Part shown: positions 1 through 11,713 of the stretch, piece after piece
Layout of the letters: the number at the start of each line of letters is the position of its first letter
How positions within the stretch are numbered: position 1 is the stretch's first letter
Source of the DNA: Jatrophihabitans sp964252635
GTDB lineage: Bacteria; Actinomycetota; Actinomycetes; Mycobacteriales; Jatrophihabitantaceae
Direction: 5' to 3'
Assembly (NCBI RefSeq): GCF_964252635.1
Contig: NZ_CAXUNP010000017.1
Location: 1-64,000, forward strand
DNA: 64,000 nt
The notes under the pieces: generated by a model
Told to the model about the DNA's origin: nothing
Databases searched by the model: none
Seen by the model: only the letters and a program-made list of their open reading frames with translations
Position numbers and translations under genes: made by a program

Positions 1-2605
<2,605 letters not shown>

Positions 2606-2778
2606 GATGCGTCCTTCCAAGGACTGTGCAACGAATCCGTCGACGCGGCCCACTCCGGCCCCGGGCCCGAATCACGCAGTTCGCGCGTGATGGGCACGCG
2701 CATCGGTCGCGGGCCAGGAAGGGCAACCGCGGCAGCGTTGATGGGCAGATAGGCAGGAAAAGGGCAGCGCAACTTGGA

Positions 2779-2807
2779 AGTTTAGCGGGCGTAGGCACGC
2801 CAAGCAA
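2779..2807 (-). promoter_or_regulatory. Candidate rpoB promoter
   Basis: On the minus strand TTGCTT and TAAACT are separated by 17 bases, about 170 bases upstream of the rpoB TTG. TAAACT is a good -10 for a housekeeping actinobacterial sigma. A second, weaker TTGACG-17-CACTCT lies at 2935-2963. The rest of the 2606-3040 gap shows no coding signal. It contains a small GC hairpin (CCGGCC/GGCCGG at 2972-2992) that might end mce operon transcription. Confidence 0.5.
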
Positions 2808-3040
2808 GCGCACGCAAACCGCGTCGCACCCGGCCTACCCATCCGCGGCGGATCGCGCTCGCGGCGCCCGCTGCGAATGTCGCAGGCCTGCCGCGGCGAC
2901 CCAGCCCCGCGAGACTGCGTGACCGTGCCCAGAAAGAGTGCCTCGCGGGCGCCGACGCGTCAAGCATTTGCCCGGCCTGCCGTGTCGGCCGGAAACTTCG
3001 CGGAACCGACCGGAACTGGCTGAAACCGGCTGGATCGAGC

Positions 3041-3853
3041 TCAGGAGGTGGTGTGCAGGAGGTCGAGCTTGGCAATGAGCCACTTGCCGTGGCTCTTGTT
3101 CATGCGCACCACAGCACCCAGCGGATCGATGCGGCCCTTCGGGGTGCTCGTGTTGGTGACGTCGACCTGGCCGTACACCACGACGGTCCACTGTCCGCCG
3201 CTGATGGTCTGCAGGCCGCCGCTGGTGATCTTCGCGGTCTGCGTCGCTTTGAGCTTCGGCGCCTGCGGCTTGATGAATTTGTTGACCGAGGACGCGAACT
3301 GGCTCTTGAACTGCCCGGTGGCGCAGGCGCTGCCGTCCTTGAGGTAGGCGTCGAGGTCGCTGTACTTGTAGGTGCTGACCACGGCCACGCAGTTCTTGGC
3401 CGCGCCGAGCACCTGCTCGCGCTGGGCGGTGACGCTCGGGTCGTTGCGCCAGACGCCGTTGCTGGCGATGAACACGACGACGGCCATGGCGATGACGCCG
3501 GCGCCCAGGATCGCGGCCGGCGCCCACCGCGCCCAGGCGGGCAACTCGACGGTGCCGCGGGTGCCGCGGGTGCCGCGGGTGCCGCGGGTGCCGGCGGTCG
3601 CGCCGTNNNNNNNNNNCTTCTCGGTCGCCACGGTCGTCCCGGCGCGTGCCGGCGCATTGTCCGGCGCATCGCCATCCGCGGTGTCCGCGGCGGCGCGTTG
3701 CGGCCGACCGCCGATCCGGCGCGCGCGACTGGCCGCGTTCACCCCGGGACGCGGCGCGCGCCGAGCGCCCGCGCCGTCGGACGTGACCTCGGTGTCGTCG
3801 GTGCGGGTCGGCGCGTCGGCCTCCGGCGTGGTCGGGCGCGGTTCGTCAGCCAT
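3041..3853 (-). CDS. Mce-associated membrane protein (contains assembly gap)
   Basis: Last gene of the mce operon, of the Mce-associated (Mas) type. The proline- and arginine-rich cytoplasmic N-terminus (about 115 residues) is followed by one membrane span (AAILGAGVIAMAVVVFIAS) and an extracytoplasmic domain of about 135 residues of the SnoaL/NTF2-like kind typical of these proteins. Mas proteins are known to stabilise Mce transporters. The ATG at 3853 is preferred; an in-frame GTG at 3871 with GAGG just upstream is possible. Ten Ns interrupt the N-terminal region, so four residues are unknown and the true length is uncertain. The gap borders a GTR tripeptide repeat. Confidence 0.8.
   Translation of the reverse strand: MADEPRPTTPEADAPTRTDDTEVTSDGAGARRAPRPGVNAASRARRIGGRPQRAAADTADGDAPDNAPARAGTTVATEKXXXXGATAGTRGTRGTRGTRGTVELPAWARWAPAAILGAGVIAMAVVVFIASNGVWRNDPSVTAQREQVLGAAKNCVAVVSTYKYSDLDAYLKDGSACATGQFKSQFASSVNKFIKPQAPKLKATQTAKITSGGLQTISGGQWTVVVYGQVDVTNTSTPKGRIDPLGAVVRMNKSHGKWLIAKLDLLHTTS
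3552..3587. repeat. 9-bp tandem repeat, four copies
   Basis: The plus strand has gtgccgcgg four times in a row, encoding Gly-Thr-Arg repeats in the last Mce-associated protein. A fifth degenerate copy follows, then the N gap 20 bases later. Confidence 0.9.
3607..3616. other. Assembly gap of ten Ns
   Basis: Exactly ten Ns inside a coding region, directly beside the 9-bp repeat. It keeps the reading frame only if the true gap length modulo 3 equals that of ten bases. Probably a scaffold join where a GC-rich repeat could not be assembled. Confidence 0.95.
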
Positions 3854-3898
3854 CGCGCGCCTCGCGGTCACACCTCGGCGCAGCTGCTGTGCCGCAGG

Positions 3899-4426
3899 TC
3901 ATGAGGACACCCCGTCCAGGCTTTGCACGTCCGATACCAGCCATGTCTTGCCCTTGGGCACGACGGTGAGCTCGAGATCGGTCGGCACCGTCTGGGTCTT
4001 CGCGTTCGTGTGGAAGCCGTCGAGCGAGACGAGCACGACGTAGCCCCCGCCCTTGCCGGCCGGCCCCTCGAGTGATGCGTGGTCGATCGTCGCGGAGGCG
4101 TCCGACTTCGCCGCGGCGAGCATCTTCTGCGTGCTGGATTTCTGGGCCGCGGTGTCCAACTCCTTGCGCAGGGTGCCGGTCGTCCCGGCAACCGCCCGCG
4201 CCCAGTCGGCGTCGAAGTGCGCCACTCGGAAGCTCACCAGGTTGAGCGCGCGCATCTGGGCGCCGGTGACCGCGGACCGCTCGGTCGCGGTGAGGTCGGC
4301 ACGGTCGCTCGCGTTGCTCTTGTCCGGCAGCAGGAAGGCGAAGTAGATAAGTAGCAAAGCCGCGAGAGCAACTCCGGCGACGCCCGCGACGAGCCACGGG
4401 ACTGCGCCCGTTCTGCGAGTTGCCAT
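3899..4426 (-). CDS. Mce-associated membrane protein
   Basis: A 175-residue protein with one N-terminal membrane span (residues about 10-32, VAGVAGVALAALLLIYFAFL) and an outward domain. The pattern MRALNLVSFRVAHFDADWAR followed by a TGTLRKEL stretch is typical of Mce-associated proteins. It lies 122 bases downstream of mceF and 45 bases upstream of the next Mas gene, so it is likely cotranscribed with the transporter. In mycobacteria such proteins are periplasmic or membrane partners that stabilise Mce complexes. The ATG at 4426 is the only start that includes the membrane segment. Confidence 0.82.
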   Translation of the reverse strand: MATRRTGAVPWLVAGVAGVALAALLLIYFAFLLPDKSNASDRADLTATERSAVTGAQMRALNLVSFRVAHFDADWARAVAGTTGTLRKELDTAAQKSSTQKMLAAAKSDASATIDHASLEGPAGKGGGYVVLVSLDGFHTNAKTQTVPTDLELTVVPKGKTWLVSDVQSLDGVSS

Positions 4427-4548
4427 GACTACGTGCGTCTCCTGAGATCGTCGTGTCGCGTGCGCCGTGCTCGATGGGCCCAGACCCTACGCGGGCGCAC
4501 CGCCGGCCAACGAGAAGATAGGCCGTGCTGCTGGGTCGCCGCTGAGCG

Positions 4549-5862
4549 TCAATGCAACCCGTCGGTCACGAGTGCCAGCCAGGACGCGTCACCGAGGTGC
4601 GCCGGGTGGATCAGCGACGTCCCGATCGTCACCGGCTGCCCGACCTTCAGGTTGTTCGTGACGACCCGCGGGTAGGACTGGTCGCCACCGCTCACGCTCA
4701 CCGGGTCGCCTCCGGGCACGTGTGCCGAGCCGCGGATGTTCGTGCCGCTCGAGGCGGGTGCCGTGCAGCGCGCCGCGGTGTTCGGCGCGATGGGCGACAA
4801 GTCACCCGGGCCGCGCCGCACAGTGTTGTAGCCCTGCTTGTTCTGCTTGGGGTCGCCGCAGTCCTCCGGGGTCTGGCTCAGCTGCAACACATCGGCCAGC
4901 CGCACGGTGTTGTGACCCGGGTTGTTCTGGTCGGGGTTGATCACGGACGCGCCGCCCGCGGCCAGTGCCGGGTAGAGCTCGAGCACCTCTTCGACCCCGG
5001 GCAGGTGCGCGACGAACATGTTGCCCAGGGTCGACAGGTTGTCGAGCACGACCCCGATGTCCGTGCGGTTCGCCTGTACGAAGTTCTTCACGGTGTTGAG
5101 GTCGGTCGGGCCGTTGTCGAGCAGCCGCCGGATGTCCGGGTCGCTCTGCTTGAGCTGGCCGGACAGCAGCTTCAGGTTCTTCGTCCAACTGTCCAGCGCG
5201 CCGGTCTCGTCCAATTGGGTCTGCAACACCGGTGCCGAGTCATTGATCAGGGCGATGGCGGCGTTCTCGTTCTGCGACTGGGTCGCGGTCTGCAGCAGGC
5301 TGTTCGTGGCGTCCAGCAACCGACCCAGGTCCGGTCCGCGGCCGCCCACCGCCTTACCGAGTTCCGTGACCGTCGTGCGCAGGTTGTTGAGATTGACCGA
5401 CTTGACCAGCGAGTCCAGGTTGCCCAGCAGGGTCTGGGTCGCGAGCGGGATGTGGTTGCGGCTCATCGGGATGTTCGAGCCGGCACGGACATCGGACCCG
5501 GCGCCCTTGCCGGGCGGCACCAGGTTGACGTACTGCTCGCCGACCACGGACCGGTTGGCAATGGTCGCGCTGCTGCTGGCCGGGATCTTCGGCGACTCGC
5601 AGTTGTCGAGTTGCAGGTTGACGCGCACGCCGTTCTTGATCAGTTTCAGGGCGCCGACCTTGCCCACCGTGACGCCGCGGTAGGTGACCTCGGCGTTGGA
5701 GAAGATGCCGCCCGAATCCGGGAAGTCCGCGGTGATCGTGCAGCCGTTGTCGCCGGTGACGTACTTGGACAGCCCGACGTACTCGGCGCTCACGTAGGAC
5801 ACGCCGAGCAGCGTGATGACGACGAAGAGCAGCAACTGGATCTTGGTGGATCGTCTCAGCAT
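4549..5862 (-). CDS. mceF: Mce family protein MceF
   Basis: Sixth substrate-binding subunit of the Mce lipid transporter, 437 residues. An N-terminal membrane anchor (about residues 8-26) is followed by the MCE/MlaD domain with GGIFSNAEVTYRGVTVGKV. A long helical region comes next, then a Pro/Asn/Gly-rich C-terminal tail. In Mce complexes six such subunits form a tunnel through which hydrophobic molecules pass between the outer layers and the YrbE permease. The ATG at 5862 lies 7 bases after the mceE stop. Longer upstream starts were rejected because they would run through mceE and delay the membrane anchor. Confidence 0.93.
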   Translation of the reverse strand: MLRRSTKIQLLLFVVITLLGVSYVSAEYVGLSKYVTGDNGCTITADFPDSGGIFSNAEVTYRGVTVGKVGALKLIKNGVRVNLQLDNCESPKIPASSSATIANRSVVGEQYVNLVPPGKGAGSDVRAGSNIPMSRNHIPLATQTLLGNLDSLVKSVNLNNLRTTVTELGKAVGGRGPDLGRLLDATNSLLQTATQSQNENAAIALINDSAPVLQTQLDETGALDSWTKNLKLLSGQLKQSDPDIRRLLDNGPTDLNTVKNFVQANRTDIGVVLDNLSTLGNMFVAHLPGVEEVLELYPALAAGGASVINPDQNNPGHNTVRLADVLQLSQTPEDCGDPKQNKQGYNTVRRGPGDLSPIAPNTAARCTAPASSGTNIRGSAHVPGGDPVSVSGGDQSYPRVVTNNLKVGQPVTIGTSLIHPAHLGDASWLALVTDGLH

Positions 5863-5869
5863 GACCCGG

Positions 5870-7054
5870 TCACTTCCCCGCTCCGGGCACGAGCGGCATG
5901 ACCGACTCCGCGGAGGTGCTCTTCTTGGTAGTGGACGTGGTCGACGGCTTGACCGGAGTACTCCCGGCCGACCGCCCGGCCTGCAGGCCACCGACGGTCG
6001 GCACCTTCGTGCTGCCGATGCACACGTTGATCAGCCCGCACAGCTCGGTGTTGAGGTTCAGGTCCACGATGGTGTTCATGTTGGCGTAGTCGCCGCGCAC
6101 GAACTGGCGAGTGTTGCCCAACGGGAACGGGAAGGTGCCCGCGATGCGCAGCGCGCCGGGCAGGTCGTTGCCCGCACCCGTCAGCTTGAGCAGCACCGGG
6201 TTGAGGGCTTTGAGCGCGGCGGTGAGCTGGGTCTGCGACGCGTTGACGACATGGGTGGCTACGACGCCGAACTTGGACAGGCTCGTCAGCAGGGTGACCA
6301 GTTTCGGCTCGTCCTTGGACAGCACACTCAGCGCCTGCGGATAGGTGTCGAGCGCGTCGGTGATGACCTTCTGGTTCTTGTTCAGCGAGGCCGCGAGCTT
6401 GTCGATGTTCTCCAGCGCCGTGGTGATGTCGTTGCGGCCGGCGTTCAGCGTGCCGGTGAATGTCGTCAGCTGGTGCAGCAGATCCCGGGTGGCTTGCTGG
6501 CGTTGCGTCGTGCCGAGCGCATTGTTCAACTCGTGGGCGATGGTCTGCAGCTGTGTCAGACCGCCGTCGTTGAGCAGCAGCGACAGCGCCCCGAGTACTT
6601 GCTCGGCCTCGTAGGCGGAGCTGGTCCGCGACAGCGGGATGCTGCTGTGGTTGCCCAGCTTCCCCTTCGGCGCCACCCCCGGCTGCGGCGAGAGGGAGAC
6701 GTACTTCTCGCCGAGCAGCGAGGTCTGTGCGATGTCGGCTCGGGCGTTACCGGGCAGGTGCACGGTGCCGCGGACGACCACCGTGACGGCTGCGACCCAC
6801 TTGCGCTGCCCGTTCACCTTCGTGGCCGTGAGCTTGACCGTGTTCACCTTGCCGACCGGGACGTCGTTGACCTTGACCGCCGACTGCGGCACGAGGTCGA
6901 GGACGTCGCTGAACTGGATGTTCACCGTGTACGGGTGGTCGCCGGTGCTCGCGCCGCCGGGCAGCCAGGTGGCGCTGTACAACCCGGTGAATCCGCAGCC
7001 GGAGAGCATCAGGCACCCGGCCAGCAGGACGAGGAACAGCTTGCGCGCGTTCAT
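5870..7054 (-). CDS. mceE: Mce family lipoprotein MceE (LprK-like)
   Basis: Fifth Mce subunit, 394 residues, and the lipoprotein of the set. The N-terminus MNARKLFLVLLAGCLMLSGC contains a lipobox (LSGC, Cys20). The MCE domain follows (VPQSAVKVNDVPVGKV), then the helical region and a Thr/Ser/Lys-rich C-terminus. The ATG at 7054 overlaps the mceD stop as ATGA, which fixes the start and implies translational coupling. Position as the fifth Mce gene matches LprK-type proteins of mycobacterial operons. Confidence 0.93.
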   Translation of the reverse strand: MNARKLFLVLLAGCLMLSGCGFTGLYSATWLPGGASTGDHPYTVNIQFSDVLDLVPQSAVKVNDVPVGKVNTVKLTATKVNGQRKWVAAVTVVVRGTVHLPGNARADIAQTSLLGEKYVSLSPQPGVAPKGKLGNHSSIPLSRTSSAYEAEQVLGALSLLLNDGGLTQLQTIAHELNNALGTTQRQQATRDLLHQLTTFTGTLNAGRNDITTALENIDKLAASLNKNQKVITDALDTYPQALSVLSKDEPKLVTLLTSLSKFGVVATHVVNASQTQLTAALKALNPVLLKLTGAGNDLPGALRIAGTFPFPLGNTRQFVRGDYANMNTIVDLNLNTELCGLINVCIGSTKVPTVGGLQAGRSAGSTPVKPSTTSTTKKSTSAESVMPLVPGAGK

Positions 7055-8304
7055 GATCCGCTCCCCGAGACGGCACCCGGGATCATCGGCAACCCCGACC
7101 CGCCGGTCGTGCCGCTGGGCACCGACGGCACGGTCGGCGCGCTCCCTGACCCGGGCACGGTCGGCATGGTCGTGCTGGGCAGCGAGGTCGAGTTCGGTGC
7201 GAGACCGGCAACGGTGCTGCAGGTCTTGGACACGTTGCCGCCGAGAACGGGCAGACCGCCGGTCACCTTCGACAGCGTGGTGCACACCTGACCCACGAGC
7301 GTCGACAGCGACAGGTTGCTCAGCGAGGCGATGTTGCTGCGGGTGGCCAGCGCGCCGTAGTTGGCGGTCGGGTAGTAGGCGTGCGTGATGTTGGCGAGCG
7401 CGATGGGCGCTACCGAGAGCGCCTCGTTGACCGACGCCTTCTGCTTGACGACGGTGTTCGTGATGGAGGCCAGGCCCTTGAAGTCGGTATGGAACTTCGC
7501 GGCGTTGTCCTTGACGAAACCGTTGACCGCGTCGAGGGCGAGACCGAGGTCGTGCAATGCGGTACCGAGGTCACCACGTTCACCTGCGAGGTCGCTGGCG
7601 GCTTGGGCGAGTTGGTTGTTGAAGTCCCGCACGTACTTGTCGTTGTTCTTCAGCGTGGTGGTGAACTGCTGCAGGTTGCGGACCGTGGCGAACAGGTTGC
7701 CACGGTTGTCCGAAAGAGTGCGCGCGGCCTCAGACATTTGGTGGATGCTGTTTCCCAGCGCCGCGCCGTTGCCCTTGAGGTTGGCCGCCGAGACGTCGAC
7801 CAAGGCGCTCAGTGCACCCTGCTGCTTGGTGCCGCCCTTGTTCACGCCGGCCGGGCCGAGCGCGACCGACAACTTGTTCAGCGCCGAGTAGATCTCGTCG
7901 AGCTCGGCCGGTGCCGCAGTGCGCTTGACCGGGATGACGGCTCCCGATTTCATCACCGGGCCGGACTTGTAGACGGGCGCGAGCTGGACGTACCGGTCGC
8001 TGACCAGTGAGTTGGCGACGGTGACGGCGCCGCCGTTCGCCGGCACTTTGTAACTACTGCTGTACTCCATCTTGACTTCGACGTACCCGGCCTTCGGCGT
8101 GACCGCGGTGACGTCCCCGACCTGCACACCGAGGATCTTGACGGGTGTGCCCTTGTAGATGCCGACGGCGGCCGAGAAGTCGGCGGTGGCCGTTTTCTGG
8201 CCGGCGTCGCGCAGGACGAAGTACCAGATGCCGCCGGCGACGACCGCGAGCACCACCGCGATGGTGATCACGCGCGACATGTTCTTGCGCAGGGTGGCGA
8301 TCAC
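7051..8304 (-). CDS. mceD: Mce family protein MceD
   Basis: Fourth Mce subunit, 417 residues. It has an N-terminal anchor (VITIAVVLAVVAGGIWYFVL), an MCE domain (GIYKGTPVKILGVQVGDV), a long helical middle and a Pro/Ser/Thr/Gly-rich tail, as is common for MceC/MceD. It starts at a GTG that overlaps the mceC stop (GTGA) and ends overlapping the mceE start. Confidence 0.93.
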   Translation of the reverse strand: MIATLRKNMSRVITIAVVLAVVAGGIWYFVLRDAGQKTATADFSAAVGIYKGTPVKILGVQVGDVTAVTPKAGYVEVKMEYSSSYKVPANGGAVTVANSLVSDRYVQLAPVYKSGPVMKSGAVIPVKRTAAPAELDEIYSALNKLSVALGPAGVNKGGTKQQGALSALVDVSAANLKGNGAALGNSIHQMSEAARTLSDNRGNLFATVRNLQQFTTTLKNNDKYVRDFNNQLAQAASDLAGERGDLGTALHDLGLALDAVNGFVKDNAAKFHTDFKGLASITNTVVKQKASVNEALSVAPIALANITHAYYPTANYGALATRSNIASLSNLSLSTLVGQVCTTLSKVTGGLPVLGGNVSKTCSTVAGLAPNSTSLPSTTMPTVPGSGSAPTVPSVPSGTTGGSGLPMIPGAVSGSGS

Positions 8305-9365
8305 TTCGACTCACCGATCCCGACCAGGCCCAGCACACCGGTGGGGCTGAGGTTCTGGATGTAGTTGTCGAACCAGTTGCCGTTGCCGACGACGTTGTTG
8401 AAGACCCGGTAGAACGGGCCGAGCAGCGACAAGCCGCGATCGAGGCTGTCCTGATTCGACTGCAGCGTCTTCAGCACGTCGTCAAGCTGGTTCAGCAGTG
8501 GTCCCATCGTCTTCTGGTTGTCGCTCACCAGGCCACGCAGCTGAGCACTGACCGTCGCGGTGTTGAGCAGCAGCGAGTGGATGGCGTCGCGGCGGGAATT
8601 CAGCTCCGCCAGCAGCAGGCTGCCGTCCTTCAGCAGCTGTGCGACCTGCTGGTCACGTTGCGCCAGGGTGTGCGTGACCGTGTTGGCACTTGTCAGCAAG
8701 GTGGTGATCTGCGCGTCGCGAGACGAGATGGTCTGCGAGAGCCGGGACAGCCCGGTGACGACGGGACGCACATCGCTGGGCGTGCCGGAGAAGTCCGACG
8801 CGAGGGTGCGCAGCGACTTCTGCAACTCCGGCGTGTTGAGCCCCTGGACGGTGTCGGTGAGCTTCGTGAACGCCGGGTACACGTCGAACGGCGTCGTGGT
8901 CCGACTCGTGCCGATCGCGTCTCCGGTCGGCTGCGCCTTCGAACCGGTCGAGTTGATGCTCAGGTACTTCTGCCCGAGCAATGTTTTCAGCTTCAGGTCG
9001 ATCGTGCTGCGGTCGCCCACCCAGCCCTGCTTGACGTCGAACTGCACCTTGACCTTGTCGCCGTCGAGCGTGACGTCGGTGACCTTGCCCGCCTTCACCC
9101 CGGCGATGCGCACGTCGTCGTCAGGCTTGAGGTTCGCCGAATCGGTGAAATAGGCGGTGTAGGACGTGCCGCCTCCGATCAGCGGCAGCGACGCCGCGTT
9201 GAAGGCCGCGATCAGCAGTACCAGCAGGAAGACGAGTCCGATGATGCCGATCGGCAGCGGGTTGCGTGAGGAGAACGACTTACCGATGCGCGGCGACTTG
9301 CGCGTGGTCAGCGGCTCGGTCCCCGAACTCTGCGTGCCCTGGTCGGCCTGCGTCTCGTTGCTCAT
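8301..9365 (-). CDS. mceC: Mce family protein MceC
   Basis: Third Mce subunit, about 354 residues. A short cytoplasmic head rich in Thr/Ser/Gln precedes the membrane anchor (IGIIGLVFLLVLLIAAFNAA). The MCE domain has LKPDDDVRIAGVKAGKV, and a helical region follows. The ATG at 9365 shares its A with the mceB stop (TGATG); an in-frame GTG at 9368 would add one residue. It overlaps mceD by four bases. Confidence 0.93.
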   Translation of the reverse strand: MSNETQADQGTQSSGTEPLTTRKSPRIGKSFSSRNPLPIGIIGLVFLLVLLIAAFNAASLPLIGGGTSYTAYFTDSANLKPDDDVRIAGVKAGKVTDVTLDGDKVKVQFDVKQGWVGDRSTIDLKLKTLLGQKYLSINSTGSKAQPTGDAIGTSRTTTPFDVYPAFTKLTDTVQGLNTPELQKSLRTLASDFSGTPSDVRPVVTGLSRLSQTISSRDAQITTLLTSANTVTHTLAQRDQQVAQLLKDGSLLLAELNSRRDAIHSLLLNTATVSAQLRGLVSDNQKTMGPLLNQLDDVLKTLQSNQDSLDRGLSLLGPFYRVFNNVVGNGNWFDNYIQNLSPTGVLGLVGIGESK

Positions 9366-10414
9366 CACTTACACCGGCTTCCGGCGCCGCCGGTGTTGGC
9401 GAGGTTGACGTCACTGGTCTGAGTGCCGAGGGTCAGCTTGCCGGTCAGCGAGCAGATGTAGAAGTTGAACCACGACCCGTAGCTGGCGGTCCTGATCAAC
9501 GCGCCGACGGTGGGCGCGAACTGCTGCAGGACGTACTTGACGGTCCCGGTGTTGCGGTTGAGCAGCGCGAGCAGCCCGGTGGTGCTCTTGATGTCGGCCG
9601 CGAGCGGCGGCCGGATCCTCGTCAGCAACCCTGCCGTGGACGTGGTCAGATCGTTGACGCCGTCGATGGCGTTGCCGATCGTGTTTCGGTCGTTGGCCAG
9701 ACCGTGCAGGAAGCTCGCGAGATTGCTGATCAACGCGCTCAGCTCGGTGTCCCGACCGGCGATCGCGCCGAGCACGCCCGACAGGTTCTTGATGACGTCG
9801 CCGATGACGGCGTCCTTGTCGGCCAACGCGTTGGTCAGGGACGCGACGTTGGACAGGAGCTGTTCGAAAGCGCCGCCCTCGCCCTGCAGCGTCTGCACGA
9901 TCTCCAACGAGAGCTGGTTCAAGGCATTGGGAGCGAGCCCCTGCGTCAAAGGCTGGAATCCGTTGAACAGGGTGGTGAGGTCGACGGCCGGATGCGTCTG
10001 CTTGATCGGCAACGTCTTGGTCAACGTTTTGGTGGTGGGCGGACCCTGCTCGATGTCGAGATACCGCTGACCGACGAGGTTGCGATAACGCAGGTACGCC
10101 TGGACGTTGGCCGGCAGCGTCTTCGACGGCCCGAAGGCCGAGGACTCCTGCACCGTGAACGCCACCTCGGCGAAGCTGTCCTTGCCGTGCTTGCCGCGCT
10201 CGAGGGCGATGTTGTCGACGGTGCCGACCCGCACACCCGCGATGCGCACGTCGTCACCGAGCTCAAGTCCGGACACATCGGTGAACTCGGCGTGGTAGGT
10301 CTTCGCGCTGCCGTAGGACGTGTTGCTGATGGTCGCCGCCAGCACATAGGTGGCCACCGCCGTGACGACGAGGAACGCCACCAGCTTGATCAGTGGGGAG
10401 AGCAGTCCTCTCAC
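9365..10414 (-). CDS. mceB: Mce family protein MceB
   Basis: Second Mce subunit, 349 residues. The anchor LIKLVAFLVVTAVATYVLAA comes first, then the MCE domain with LELGDDVRIAGVRVGTV, and the conserved late motif YGSWFNFYICSL seen in MceB proteins. The GTG at 10414 overlaps the mceA stop. Like the other subunits it should sit outside the membrane, anchored by its N-terminus. Confidence 0.93.
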   Translation of the reverse strand: MRGLLSPLIKLVAFLVVTAVATYVLAATISNTSYGSAKTYHAEFTDVSGLELGDDVRIAGVRVGTVDNIALERGKHGKDSFAEVAFTVQESSAFGPSKTLPANVQAYLRYRNLVGQRYLDIEQGPPTTKTLTKTLPIKQTHPAVDLTTLFNGFQPLTQGLAPNALNQLSLEIVQTLQGEGGAFEQLLSNVASLTNALADKDAVIGDVIKNLSGVLGAIAGRDTELSALISNLASFLHGLANDRNTIGNAIDGVNDLTTSTAGLLTRIRPPLAADIKSTTGLLALLNRNTGTVKYVLQQFAPTVGALIRTASYGSWFNFYICSLTGKLTLGTQTSDVNLANTGGAGSRCK

Positions 10415-11712
10415 TTGGCCACCACCTGCTGACCGCGCAGGAGCGGACCCGCCAAGTAGGTCGCAACGCCCGGCACCTTGTTCGGGGTCGTGTGCATCGA
10501 ACCGGAGATCAGCGTCGAGACGTAGGCGTTCTCGGCGCTCGAATTGAGCGCCTTGTCGTCGGCATCGCTACCGCGCTGGGCACACGCGTCGTTGGTCAGC
10601 GGCGCGCCGTCGTTCAGGCACCGATATTTCCCGGGGATCTGGAACGGCTTCTGCGGGGTGGGCAGGCCGAAGCAGTTCGCTCCGTACCCCGTGACATTGC
10701 GCGGCTCCTGGCCCTGCGTATAGGGCTTGCGGTCGTTGGGGTTGGCCACCGTGATGAACAGGTGGATCTGGTGGTTGTAGATCGCTTTGACCGCGCCCTT
10801 GTACAGATTGTTGATGCCGGTGGCCAGACAGCTGAATTCGGGCGAGTACCGCTGCAGGAGCGGGAAGATCTTGTTGGTCTGGTCGGACACCGCGATGATG
10901 CGCTGCTCGTTCTCGGCGAGGAAACCGCGCAGGACGTCGGACGTCTGCGCGCCGCTGGTCAACAGCGATGAGAGTTGCGCCTGCTTCTCAACGACGGTGC
11001 GTGCGCCCGTCTCGAAGTTCTGCAGGGTCGAGTACACGTCGGGCAGCACGTTGTGGTACTCCAGCGCGACCTGCCCCAGGCTCTTGAGATCCGCGACGAG
11101 CTGCTTCGTGTGCGGGTTCATCACCTTGAGGTACTTGTCGAAGTTGACGAGCGTCTCGCCGAGTTCGTTGCCCCGCCCGCGCAGCGCCGTGGCCAGCGCC
11201 GTCAGCGTCGCGTCCAGCTGTTCGGGATGCACGGCGGTCAGCAGCGGGTAGAAGTCGCTGAGCACCTTCTGCGCCTCGAGCGCGCCCTTGGAACGGTCCT
11301 GGGCGATGGTGCCGCCGTTCTTGATCGCCGGGTTGCTGGGCCCGACCAGGCCCTTCGGCGACGACAGCGCGACGTACTGCTCACCGAACAAGGTCTTCGG
11401 CAGGATCCGGGCCGTGACGTCGGCCGGGATCTGCTTCGCCTTGTCCGGGTCCAGTTTCATCTTGACGATCGCGCCGCTGCCGGACGAGTCGATGGTGGCG
11501 ACCGACCCGACGATGAGCCCGTCCAGCTTGACGTCGGAGTCCTTCTGCAGCTCGTTGCCGGTGAAGTCGGACTTCAGCGTGACATCGGTGAAGCTGGTGA
11601 ACGCCTTGTTGTAGATCGCGATGGACAGCGAGATCAACCCGATCACGACCACGATGAAGGTCAGGCCGAGCAGACGTCTCTTTACGACCGCACCGAACGA
11701 CTCGCCGGCCAT
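10411..11712 (-). CDS. mceA: Mce family protein MceA
   Basis: First Mce subunit, 433 residues. It has an N-terminal anchor (LLGLTFIVVVIGLISLSIAI), an MCE domain (LQKDSDVKLDGLIVGSV) and a helical region. A cysteine-containing C-terminal part (YGANCFGL, KYRCLND, NDACAQRG) is typical of MceA. The ATG at 11712 is one base after the yrbEB stop. Longer starts would run into yrbEB and were rejected. Confidence 0.93.
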   Translation of the reverse strand: MAGESFGAVVKRRLLGLTFIVVVIGLISLSIAIYNKAFTSFTDVTLKSDFTGNELQKDSDVKLDGLIVGSVATIDSSGSGAIVKMKLDPDKAKQIPADVTARILPKTLFGEQYVALSSPKGLVGPSNPAIKNGGTIAQDRSKGALEAQKVLSDFYPLLTAVHPEQLDATLTALATALRGRGNELGETLVNFDKYLKVMNPHTKQLVADLKSLGQVALEYHNVLPDVYSTLQNFETGARTVVEKQAQLSSLLTSGAQTSDVLRGFLAENEQRIIAVSDQTNKIFPLLQRYSPEFSCLATGINNLYKGAVKAIYNHQIHLFITVANPNDRKPYTQGQEPRNVTGYGANCFGLPTPQKPFQIPGKYRCLNDGAPLTNDACAQRGSDADDKALNSSAENAYVSTLISGSMHTTPNKVPGVATYLAGPLLRGQQVVAK

Positions 11713-11713
11713 G

